Origin: Crocosphaera chwakensis CCY0110
GTDB lineage: Bacteria; Cyanobacteriota; Cyanobacteriia; Cyanobacteriales; Microcystaceae
Direction of reading: 5' to 3'
Assembly (NCBI RefSeq): GCF_000169335.1
Contig: NZ_AAXW01000045.1
Location: 1 to 38,958, forward strand
Length of the DNA: 38,958 bases
Position numbers and translations under genes: made by a program. This document shows positions 32,271 to 38,958 of the stretch, in pieces (position 1 is the stretch's first letter; every line of letters begins with the position of its first letter). The notes under the pieces were generated by a model. The model searched no databases. It had not been told where the DNA came from and saw only the letters and a list, made by a program, of their open reading frames with translations.

Positions 32271-32519
32271 CTAAAGATCCGTATGAGAGGATTCTTGGAT
32301 AGTCGCAACAGCAAGATATTGACTTTCCATCAAAAAGGTTCCTTTATCGAACTTTACCCCCCAATAACCCCCAGGACGACGATCCATGACAATGCCTTCG
32401 TCTCCAATTTCTAAAATATCAGGAGGCCGTAACATGGGCATGGGATCGGCGGTTTTGAGATAAGGGGGTTTACTCACTAAAGATACCTTACTCCCGACAG
32501 CAATTTGTTGTTCATTCAT
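32271..32519 (-). CDS. sipA: SipA-like regulatory protein (DUF3148)
   Basis: A small SH3-like protein of 82 aa with KPPYLKTADPMPMLRPPD (residues ~17-34), GDEGIVMDRRPGGYWGVKF and FLMESQYL. These match SipA (NblS-interacting protein A), which binds the histidine kinase NblS/Hik33 and affects stress and high-light signalling. The same family (PF11347) includes the plant NDH assembly protein CRR42. Its ATG overlaps the stop of the phosphatase gene by one base (TAATG), so the two are translationally coupled. No membrane segment is present. Confidence 0.85.
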   Translation of the reverse strand: MNEQQIAVGSKVSLVSKPPYLKTADPMPMLRPPDILEIGDEGIVMDRRPGGYWGVKFDKGTFLMESQYLAVATIQESSHTDL

Positions 32520-32986
32520 TACTTTAAAATTTCCTCTAATAAGCCGTCACAAGCATCTAATAATAAATTAATCACATGATCAAACCCGGCTTCCCCTCCG
32601 TAGTAGGGATCGGGTACTTCCCTGTCTCGGTGTTGAGTGGCAAAGTCACACATTAAACGCACTTTATCTTTGTAAAGGTTATCTGGATCGAGTTGAAGAA
32701 TATCTCGATAATTGGAACGATCCATAGCTAAAATCAAGTCAAATGTTTCAAAATCAGATAGATCAAATTGTCTGGCTTGTCCAATCAATTTGATGCCCCG
32801 ACGGCCTGCGGCCGCTTGCATTCGTCGATCAGGAGATGCCCCAATGTGATCACTAGATGTTCCGGCAGAATCACACATAATCTTGTCTTCTAGCCCTCTT
32901 TCTTGGATTAAATAGTTCATAATATTTTCTGCCGAGGGAGAACGGCAAATATTACCTAAACAGACAAATAGTAATTTATACGCCAT
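32519..32986 (-). CDS. Low-molecular-weight protein-tyrosine phosphatase
   Basis: A 155-aa phosphatase with the P-loop CLGNICRS (Cys9 to Arg15, CX5R) at the N-terminus and the catalytic aspartate in PDPYYGG (residue ~125). Bacterial members dephosphorylate tyrosine or arginine phosphates on kinases and other proteins, often linked to exopolysaccharide or stress control. It is the first gene of a two-gene unit with sipA, overlapping by one base. No tyrosine kinase (BY-kinase) is in the window, so the target is unknown. Confidence 0.92.
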   Translation of the reverse strand: MAYKLLFVCLGNICRSPSAENIMNYLIQERGLEDKIMCDSAGTSSDHIGASPDRRMQAAAGRRGIKLIGQARQFDLSDFETFDLILAMDRSNYRDILQLDPDNLYKDKVRLMCDFATQHRDREVPDPYYGGEAGFDHVINLLLDACDGLLEEILK

Positions 32987-33134
32987 AAATTTTACAAATG
33001 ATGGTTAAACTATAAAATCAGTAAATGTACAGTGACAACAACCCTTTAATATCTTTAGTGGATTCTTGATCCAATTCAATGCTAAGGTTTGACCAATAAT
33101 TTTGTAAACCTATTTTTAACAGAGGAACCATTTA

Positions 33135-34544
33135 ATGTTGAAATTACCCAAAAAACCCCGTTCTTACGGTTCTTATTACAATAGTTCTTACTACAATAAG
33201 GGAAAAACTCGCCCTAAAATATCTTTACTAGGAATTATCATCGCTTTACCCGTCTTGATTATTCTCTCAGAATTTCTCTCCCAAACTTATCTAGGAATGA
33301 CGGGAAAAGGAGACACCAGCAAAGGGACTTCTCCCCTGATAGAAGCCTATAAGTTACAGTTTCGTACCGCTAACGATAAACCCATCGAAGGATTAAAAAA
33401 TCAGGGTAAGTTGGTGATGCAACGGAGTTCAACGACAGGTTATGAATTGGTTGATGGCCAAAAAAGCGAATTTTTCTATATCAATGAACAGGGGTTGCGG
33501 GATAATGACCCGGTTCCGGTAGCAAAACCTAAAAATGAGATTCGTATCTTTGTCTTAGGAGGTTCGACGGCGTTTGGCCAGTTAAACCCCAATAATGACA
33601 GTACCATTAGTCATCAACTAGAAGCCCGTCTTAAACAACGAGTTAACCAGCAAAAAAGTTCTCCCTCAACCTATCGCCCGGATGTTTTCCCCTTTTTCGT
33701 TCCTTCTCGACAAAAATTGATGAAGTTACCACCGAAAATTCGGGAAGGAAATTATCGAGTTATCAATGCTGCGGTTCCGGGTTATACTTCCGGTAATGAG
33801 TTATCTCAATTAACCCTAAAAATTCTTCCTTATCAACCAGATTTAATTGTAGTTTTAGATGGTTATGGAGATATAATGTTATCCAGTAGTCAGTCACAAA
33901 CTGATGTTCCTCATATTGACGAATTTTTGGCCGATGCTAAGGCACATTTTAAAAATTCTCTTAACTTTTCTGCTGATGAGTGGATCAAGAATACAGGCTT
34001 AGTAAGAACTTATAATTCTTTTACAAATCCTAGCAATAATAGTCGTCAGGCAATAGATACTAGCTTACCCATTAATACAGATAGCAAGGCTTTAAAATAT
34101 TATTTACCTGATAATCAAGATGAATTAAAACTTCGAGTAGATCGTTACAAAGAAAACCATAAACGGTTAATTTCAATGTCCGCTAAATTAGGTATTCCTG
34201 TGGTTCTTGCTGTTCAGCCAGAAATTACTTCTCGTCCTCTTGAAAAGCTTTCTTCCGATGAAAAAGCAATCCGCGATCGCTTAGGAAAAGAATATCTCGA
34301 AGAATTTCCTAAAGCTTATCAGGAGTTTGTTAAAGCAACTCAACAATTAGGCCAAGCTTATCCGAAAAATGTTAAAGTTTTAAACTTCTATCAAAGCAAT
34401 TCTAATTTTCCCACTCCCATGTTTACTGACACGGTTCATTTAACCGAAAAATCGAATACTGTCTTAGCAGAAACCCTTTATCATGCCATTACTGCTTGGG
34501 AAAAAATACAAATTATTCCTCAAAATTACTATCTAAAAAATTAA
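33135..34544 (+). CDS. Membrane-anchored SGNH/GDSL-like protein
   Basis: The 469-aa product has a tyrosine/serine-rich, basic N-terminus (SYGSYYNSSYYNKGK), one membrane helix (LLGIIIALPVLIILSEF, residues ~32-48) and a large extracytoplasmic domain. SGNH-like signs are RIFVLGGSTAFGQLN (GGST in place of GDS, about residue 145), INAAVPGYTSGNE, LIVVLDGYGD and a C-terminal DTVHLTEKSN (Asp and His, about residue 433). It may be an esterase or O-acyl-modifying enzyme acting on envelope glycans; substrate and activity are not known. It stands alone before a convergent GT2 gene. Confidence 0.75.
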   Translation: MLKLPKKPRSYGSYYNSSYYNKGKTRPKISLLGIIIALPVLIILSEFLSQTYLGMTGKGDTSKGTSPLIEAYKLQFRTANDKPIEGLKNQGKLVMQRSSTTGYELVDGQKSEFFYINEQGLRDNDPVPVAKPKNEIRIFVLGGSTAFGQLNPNNDSTISHQLEARLKQRVNQQKSSPSTYRPDVFPFFVPSRQKLMKLPPKIREGNYRVINAAVPGYTSGNELSQLTLKILPYQPDLIVVLDGYGDIMLSSSQSQTDVPHIDEFLADAKAHFKNSLNFSADEWIKNTGLVRTYNSFTNPSNNSRQAIDTSLPINTDSKALKYYLPDNQDELKLRVDRYKENHKRLISMSAKLGIPVVLAVQPEITSRPLEKLSSDEKAIRDRLGKEYLEEFPKAYQEFVKATQQLGQAYPKNVKVLNFYQSNSNFPTPMFTDTVHLTEKSNTVLAETLYHAITAWEKIQIIPQNYYLKN

Positions 34545-34554
34545 TAAATGGTAG

Positions 34555-34574
34555 GGGCTAACTGCTGTTGGCCC
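34555..34574. terminator. Hairpin between convergent genes
   Basis: GGGCTAAC (34555-34562) and GTTGGCCC (34567-34574) pair over 8 bp with one non-Watson-Crick position and a 4-base loop. It lies between the SGNH-like gene (stop 34544) and the GT2 gene (stop 34590). Confidence 0.5.
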
Positions 34575-34589
34575 TGATCAAAATTAGGA

Positions 34590-35525
34590 TTAATTATTAG
34601 CGGTTTCTCTATAAGCAGAATAAACCCCTTGAACGTTATACCAATTAAGAAAAATTCGAGCAATTTCTAAAGCTAATTGAGGCTTTCCTTGGTTGATTAA
34701 CCATTGTAAAATAGGGGCAAGGGTACGTTCGTTTAATGTGCCACCTAATGATAAAATTCCCCATAAAATCCGATGGAATAAGGTCATTTGAATCATTAAG
34801 CGAACCTCAAAAGTGGGGTGTTTTTTATAAAATAAAACTCCCATTCTTCCCCGTTGAATTTCTTTATCAATTAAGTTCGGAATTTGCGCTAAATTAAAGG
34901 GGGGATGCCAATGATAACCCACTGCTTCGGGGCATTTAATTAACTTTAACCCTAATTGTTTTAATCTTACCCCTAGTTCTAAATCTTCCCATCCATACAG
35001 TTGAAATCTTGTGTCAAATAACCCTGCTTTTTCTAACCATTTACGGGCGATCGCTACGTTTCCAGTAGCAAAATAAGCAGCGGAAAAGTCTGTGATTTTA
35101 TAGGGTTCAGAAGTGGGATTATCAAAGTTACAAGTATTAATAACTGCGCCATAGGTAAATAGGCGATCGCTATCTAAGGTTTTTTCTCCTTTTATCAAAG
35201 CATTTGCATGGCATTGTAAAAAGGTTTCAGTTACCACCAAATCACTATCTATAAAGATAATTATATCACCATTGGCTTTCGTTACTCCTAAATTTCTAGC
35301 AGCTGCTGGTCCTAAATGATCTTGAGAAAAACAACAAACATGGGAAAAGTTTTGTTGGTTTTCTTTTAACCATTCTAAGGTTCCATCTGTCGATCCATCA
35401 TCTACTAAAACGACTTCATAATTATGAATTATATTATCATTGAAGTCTTGTTTTTCTAACGCTTTTAGACATTTTTCTAAAATCGGTTTACGATTGTAAG
35501 TAGGAATGACAACACTTATAAACAC
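34590..35525 (-). CDS. Glycosyltransferase family 2
   Basis: A 311-aa GT-A enzyme: VVIPTYNRKPILEKCLKAL at the N-terminus, VLVDDGSTDGTLEWL, GPAAARNLGVTKANGDIIIFIDSDL (the DSD metal site, about residue 93; shown only as part of the block), and a C-terminal GWEDLELGVRLKQLG with the ED catalytic base. It resembles the chondroitin-polymerase/galactosyltransferase-like GT2 group (glyco_tranf_2 plus GT7-C-like block). No membrane helix is obvious. It probably adds a sugar in envelope glycan synthesis. It is 38 bp after the SirB1-like gene on the same strand. Confidence 0.87.
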   Translation of the reverse strand: MFISVVIPTYNRKPILEKCLKALEKQDFNDNIIHNYEVVLVDDGSTDGTLEWLKENQQNFSHVCCFSQDHLGPAAARNLGVTKANGDIIIFIDSDLVVTETFLQCHANALIKGEKTLDSDRLFTYGAVINTCNFDNPTSEPYKITDFSAAYFATGNVAIARKWLEKAGLFDTRFQLYGWEDLELGVRLKQLGLKLIKCPEAVGYHWHPPFNLAQIPNLIDKEIQRGRMGVLFYKKHPTFEVRLMIQMTLFHRILWGILSLGGTLNERTLAPILQWLINQGKPQLALEIARIFLNWYNVQGVYSAYRETANN

Positions 35526-35563
35526 AGCTTTTATAATGAAAAAATAGGATAATTTGTTTTAGT

Positions 35564-36361
35564 TTAGCGCATTTGTTGCAGAAGTTGACGAATCATTTGG
35601 GCATCTTGTGCGGTGGGTAAAATAGATAAGTATAATTGTAGATCCGCCGTTGCTTTTTCCCATTGTCGTAACTGATAATAGAGTAAACCGCGATCGCGTA
35701 TTTCTATCGGATGATTAGGAAATAATTGCAGTAGTAATTCTATAATTCTCAACATTTTGGGGTAATCTTCATTATTGAGATAGATATATTTTAAATTTGT
35801 CAACATTCTCCCTAATATTTGTTGATTACTAACAGGAGTTAACAAATGATCTTTTAAAGTAACAGGTTGTTGATAAATTTCTTGTAATTTTATCTCACAA
35901 TCTTCTTTAAATAAAATTTCTCCTTGATTAAAAACATCGACAAAAATACCTACATTCTCAAACTCAGGACGAATAATAAAATGTCCTGGCATTCCAATAC
36001 CAACCATCGGAAAATCAAGACGTTTTGCTATTTCTAAATAAACCACAGATAAAGTGATAGGAATACCTATTTTTTTATCTATCACTTCGTTTAAATAACT
36101 ATTGCTAGGATCATAATAATTTGTTTTATTACCCTTGAAGTTTAACTCTTGAAATAAATAATGATTGATAGTTTTAATAACTTTAAGAGGATATAAATTA
36201 CTGGGTAAACTATCTTTGACTCTTTCAGCAATTATATCTAAACTGGTCAAATAGTCTTGAATTTGTAGCTTAGGATATTCATATTTCGCATAAATCAAGG
36301 CTGCTTTAGCTAGATTAATTTGTTTGTCCGGCTTATTGGTTTCTTGTAAAAAAGACTGCAT
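35564..36361 (-). CDS. SirB1/transglutaminase-like family protein
   Basis: A 265-aa soluble protein. NSYLNEVIDKKIGIPITLSVVY (here cited by key parts: NSYLNEV, GIPITLSVVYLEIAKRL), GIGMPGHFIIRPE and IFVDVFNQG are the SirB1/YchA block of PF13369, a transglutaminase-like core. The C-terminal ~80 residues are TPR-like (LQLFPNHPIEIRDRGLLYYQL). The molecular role of the family is not established. It lies between the DEP-domain gene (60 bp upstream) and the GT2 gene on the same strand. The start is ATG 36361. Confidence 0.85.
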   Translation of the reverse strand: MQSFLQETNKPDKQINLAKAALIYAKYEYPKLQIQDYLTSLDIIAERVKDSLPSNLYPLKVIKTINHYLFQELNFKGNKTNYYDPSNSYLNEVIDKKIGIPITLSVVYLEIAKRLDFPMVGIGMPGHFIIRPEFENVGIFVDVFNQGEILFKEDCEIKLQEIYQQPVTLKDHLLTPVSNQQILGRMLTNLKYIYLNNEDYPKMLRIIELLLQLFPNHPIEIRDRGLLYYQLRQWEKATADLQLYLSILPTAQDAQMIRQLLQQMR

Positions 36362-36421
36362 ATTAAATTAATATTTTTAGCAATTTTATCACATTTACCT
36401 ATAGAGTAACAGCGAATATAA

Positions 36422-36979
36422 TTATTCATCTGTATAAAATCGATAGAATAAATAATCGTTTTTAAATTCTTGTTCATTGTGAACATGATGAATAATTTTT
36501 TGATCAATTAATTGTTGCCCTATTTTTACTGCTTCTTCTGAGGAAATAGTTAAGTTTTTCGTTAACCAATCAACCAACTCACTACCAATAAAACACTTGG
36601 GATACGACTTAAGACGATAACGACGATTTTTAATCGTAACTCCCTTTTCGCTTCTTATTTTATCAATTATTTTATCTATATCTGGGGGTGATGTTCCATT
36701 CTTTTTAGAATTACCTTTCAATAATTCTACTTCGTTACTTTCTTTCCAAATTATGATACCTGTTATATCTTCTAATAACAAAAATTCTATCTCACCTTTA
36801 TTATCCAAAAATTGTTGTTTACCATAGTCTTTCGCTTCTTTTTGTTGTTCAATTTTAAATATTTTATCTTTAATAAATAGTTTACTTTTAAACATTAAGC
36901 CAGGTAAGTATTCTATGGTATCTTGTTGACGATAAACTAAATTACAATACTTCACCTGTTTATGATCCAAAATTTTCAT
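36422..36979 (-). CDS. DEP domain-containing protein
   Basis: The product is 185 aa. Residues ~1-95 form a beta-rich N-terminal region (KFKIEQQ, GEIEFLLLEDITGIIIW) that may be PH-like. Residues ~108-182 are a DEP domain (GVTIKNRRYRLKSYP, CFIGSELVDWLTKN, EEAVKIGQQLIDQKIIHHV, YLFYRF). DEP domains are common in eukaryotic signalling and mediate membrane or protein contacts; in bacteria they are rarer. The gene follows cruP by 18 bp on the same strand, so co-transcription is likely. Function unknown. Confidence 0.8.
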   Translation of the reverse strand: MKILDHKQVKYCNLVYRQQDTIEYLPGLMFKSKLFIKDKIFKIEQQKEAKDYGKQQFLDNKGEIEFLLLEDITGIIIWKESNEVELLKGNSKKNGTSPPDIDKIIDKIRSEKGVTIKNRRYRLKSYPKCFIGSELVDWLTKNLTISSEEAVKIGQQLIDQKIIHHVHNEQEFKNDYLFYRFYTDE

Positions 36980-36997
36980 TGCTGTTCCTCTTTGTTA

Positions 36998-38536
36998 CTA
37001 ATCTTTATTATAATCTCCTCCTGAACCATATTTCCAAGTATCTAACCAACGATTATAGTAATATTGTTGTTGAGGAGATAAGTTTTCTGTCAGAGGTTTA
37101 ACCCACTTTCCTAAAGGATATAACCCACTATATACAGCTAAATTGAAGTAGTGTACTGTCCAATTTAGTAAAGATTGTATGCCAACTTGGGGTAAGATAG
37201 GTAAAACTAATTTAGGATTAACGAACGGTAAAGTTTTCATTAAAGCTGGAAATTGGATAACATCTTGTAAAAAGGGTTTTAAAACATCATCACCCAATTG
37301 ATCCATGACTTGGAAAACACCACTCATTAACTCATTAATTTGATTAGGAGAAACCGTTTGATTAACCTCAACACTCATGGTTTTTTGGAATAACCAAGTT
37401 ACAGAAATATTCGGTTGATAGGGTTGTAATAAAGATAAAGATTTTCGATCTAAACTATCAACTTTTAAAGCTTCATTGATCCCAAAAGTCAAGCGTTTTA
37501 AATGACGAACCATCGATCCAAAACCACCAAAACTAACAGGAGATTGACCTCCAGCACTATCCCCGATGGGTAAAATTCTATCCCATGGCATTTGTAAAGG
37601 ACTGTTTTGATAAGCAGGAAAAAAGCCGAATAAAAACCGTTTAAAGTCGAGTTTTTCTAATTCTATATTTTGGTATTCTGGAAGTAATCTAAGATATTCT
37701 TCCATAAAAAATTCTAAACTAAAACGATCCCGATGAGCATCTACATAAGTAAATAAATAAGTTGTTCTTCCATCCCTTGCTGGAAAGCTTCCCAAAAGTA
37801 TTGACACTGATTTAAATCGGTGTAAAGAGGCAATTAAGTCTCCTGTATCGTTGTTAGTATAACCCTCTGCACAACTTCCTACTACTAAACAAATTCCATC
37901 TGGTTTATCTCCTTTTCTTACTTGTTGAACAATAGGAGAAAAATGTCCCATTCCATCAATAAGTAAGCGAGATTTTAAAATAGTATTATCTGCATTAACC
38001 AACACTCCATTACTATGAACGACTGCTGAACTAAATGGAGTATTTTCTAATAACTTTCCCCCTGCTGCTATAAATTTTTGCTTAAGGGTTTCTAATAAAA
38101 AAATAGGATCAACACCAATATTTAAAACATCCTCAACCCAGAGTTCATATCCTTTGTGAAAACTCACTCTTGCTGGATTATATTCTGTTGCGATCGCTTG
38201 TTCTAATTCTTGGATTGATAATAACTCAAGTTCTCCAAAAGTCTGTAATTCTTCACGAGAAATATTCCATTCTTGTTCTCTTCCTTTTAATTGCCCTTTC
38301 TCAATTAAAATAACACGATTTCCTTGCTTTTGTAAGCTTGCAGCGATCAAAATACCTAGAGTTCCTCCAGAAATAATAATATCTGCATCAAACTCATTTA
38401 ATCCTTCATTACTTTCGCTAATCACTGTAGGAGGGGTTAGATTATTATTTCGTAAAGCTTGCCAACGATTATCAGCTATTTGTAATCCTTTACGACTATT
38501 TTCTGGTAAATAAAAAAGATTAGAGTTTAAACTCAT
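36998..38536 (-). CDS. cruP: CruP, lycopene-cyclase-like FAD-dependent oxidoreductase
   Basis: A 512-aa flavoprotein. An N-terminal Rossmann motif (DIIISGGTLGILIAASL, residues ~52-68) is followed by LKGREQEWNISREEL, which is strongly conserved in CruP of cyanobacteria and plants. RLLIDGMGHFSPIVQQVR, LVVGSCAEGY, RTTYLFTYV and PIGDSAGGQSPVSFGGFGS also match. CruP is the paralogue of the lycopene cyclase CruA; in plants it is linked to limiting carotenoid epoxide or singlet-oxygen damage, and its cyclase activity is debated. The C-terminal region has amphipathic helices suited to membrane contact. It lies between the dTMP-kinase-like gene (41 bp) and the DEP gene (18 bp). Confidence 0.88.
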   Translation of the reverse strand: MSLNSNLFYLPENSRKGLQIADNRWQALRNNNLTPPTVISESNEGLNEFDADIIISGGTLGILIAASLQKQGNRVILIEKGQLKGREQEWNISREELQTFGELELLSIQELEQAIATEYNPARVSFHKGYELWVEDVLNIGVDPIFLLETLKQKFIAAGGKLLENTPFSSAVVHSNGVLVNADNTILKSRLLIDGMGHFSPIVQQVRKGDKPDGICLVVGSCAEGYTNNDTGDLIASLHRFKSVSILLGSFPARDGRTTYLFTYVDAHRDRFSLEFFMEEYLRLLPEYQNIELEKLDFKRFLFGFFPAYQNSPLQMPWDRILPIGDSAGGQSPVSFGGFGSMVRHLKRLTFGINEALKVDSLDRKSLSLLQPYQPNISVTWLFQKTMSVEVNQTVSPNQINELMSGVFQVMDQLGDDVLKPFLQDVIQFPALMKTLPFVNPKLVLPILPQVGIQSLLNWTVHYFNLAVYSGLYPLGKWVKPLTENLSPQQQYYYNRWLDTWKYGSGGDYNKD

Positions 38537-38577
38537 AAAAAAAATTAATTTATATTGATCTTATTTTCAATATAACG

Positions 38578-38958
38578 TCAACTAAACTGTTTTTCAAGGT
38601 AACTGATAATTTCTTGCTGAATTTTTCCGATACTATTGTTACCATCTATTGTTAGTATGTCTCCTTCATAAGATTGGAAAATTTTATCATAGTTTTTTTT
38701 GACTTGTTGTAATTTTTCTTTGGTTTCATAAACCTCTTTATAAACTGCATTTTCTAGACGGGATAAGGCGATATCTACAGAAATATCTAAATAAATAACG
38801 ATATCCGGATTAGGAAACCGTTGATTTAATTCATAGACAAAATTAAATTCTTCTTGATTATTAGAATTATAAGCTAAAGAAGAAAAATAATAACGGGTAG
38901 CAATAACATGACAGTGATCTTGTTGAATTAATTTATAGACTCCATCCACTTCATTATA
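38578..38958 (-). CDS. dTMP kinase-like protein, C-terminal part (cut by window edge)
   Basis: The frame runs off the right end at base 38958, so only the last ~126 residues are seen. They include HVIATRYYFSSLAYNSN (the DR-Y/SS-AY block of thymidylate kinases, with TR in place of DR), PDIVIYLDISVDIALSRL and a lid-like YETKEKLQQVKKNYDKIF. This fits the dTMP kinase/deoxynucleoside kinase family, which phosphorylates dTMP for DNA synthesis; the P-loop would be outside. The family is well supported, the exact substrate less so. It is the first gene of a likely tmk-like/cruP/DEP operon. Confidence 0.75.
   Translation of the reverse strand, partial: YNEVDGVYKLIQQDHCHVIATRYYFSSLAYNSNNQEEFNFVYELNQRFPNPDIVIYLDISVDIALSRLENAVYKEVYETKEKLQQVKKNYDKIFQSYEGDILTIDGNNSIGKIQQEIISYLEKQFS

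Overview
The window comes from a cyanobacterial chromosome. The palindrome GCGATCGC (HIP1) recurs throughout, for example near 4551, 5790, 10336, 11990, 13990, 18893, 21482, 23049, 34273 and 35689. The base composition is AT-rich. Several genes are cyanobacterial or chloroplast-lineage families: SipA, CruP, DUF2854, DUF4079, the MEKHLA-domain protein and an NdhR/CmpR-type LysR regulator. A unicellular Crocosphaera/Cyanothece-like lineage is my guess; nothing in the window fixes the genus. No rRNA, tRNA, CRISPR array, complete insertion sequence or prophage was seen.

Layout. 1-1098 holds the N-terminal part of a cellulose-synthase-like GT2 enzyme. 1307-3966 is a two-gene sufD-sufS operon ending in a clear terminator. 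It is preceded by a palindrome containing CAAC-N6-GTTG, which matches the known SufR operator; sufB and sufC are not alongside. 4378-7812 carries a MEKHLA protein, a secreted phosphodiester-glycosidase-like protein and a LysR regulator. 8043-13418 is a run of small conserved proteins, a rhomboid protease, membrane proteins, a lipoprotein and a GH15-like enzyme. 13419-14386 is a decayed stretch with a broken class-3 lipase and four 12-bp tandem repeats just before a WecG/TagA-type glycosyltransferase. 15252-22000 has coaE, a zinc-ribbon protein, exported proteins, a GT4 glycosyltransferase with a coupled 48-residue ORF, an SGNH hydrolase and a TPR lipoprotein.

22064-28090 is the most unusual part. 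It holds an M16 peptidase homologue without the HxxEH zinc motif. A very AT-rich two-gene cassette follows (an unknown 124-residue protein and an N6-adenine-type DNA methyltransferase). Next come exbB and two exbD genes, and a convergent TonB-like gene. The first ExbD keeps the membrane aspartate of the family; the second has asparagine there. The TonB-like protein keeps the S-x3-H transmembrane signature but has no recognisable TonB C-terminal domain. Together these could form a non-standard proton-driven envelope machine.

28332-31959 is a pstSCAB phosphate transporter operon behind TTAA-type repeats that resemble a Pho box. 32271-32986 is a translationally coupled pair, a low-molecular-weight protein phosphatase and SipA. 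33135-38958 has an SGNH-like membrane protein, a GT2 glycosyltransferase, a SirB1-type protein, a DEP protein, the lycopene-cyclase-like CruP, and the C-terminal part of a dTMP-kinase-like gene leaving the window. Glycosyltransferases and SGNH proteins are scattered rather than clustered, so no single polysaccharide locus can be claimed.
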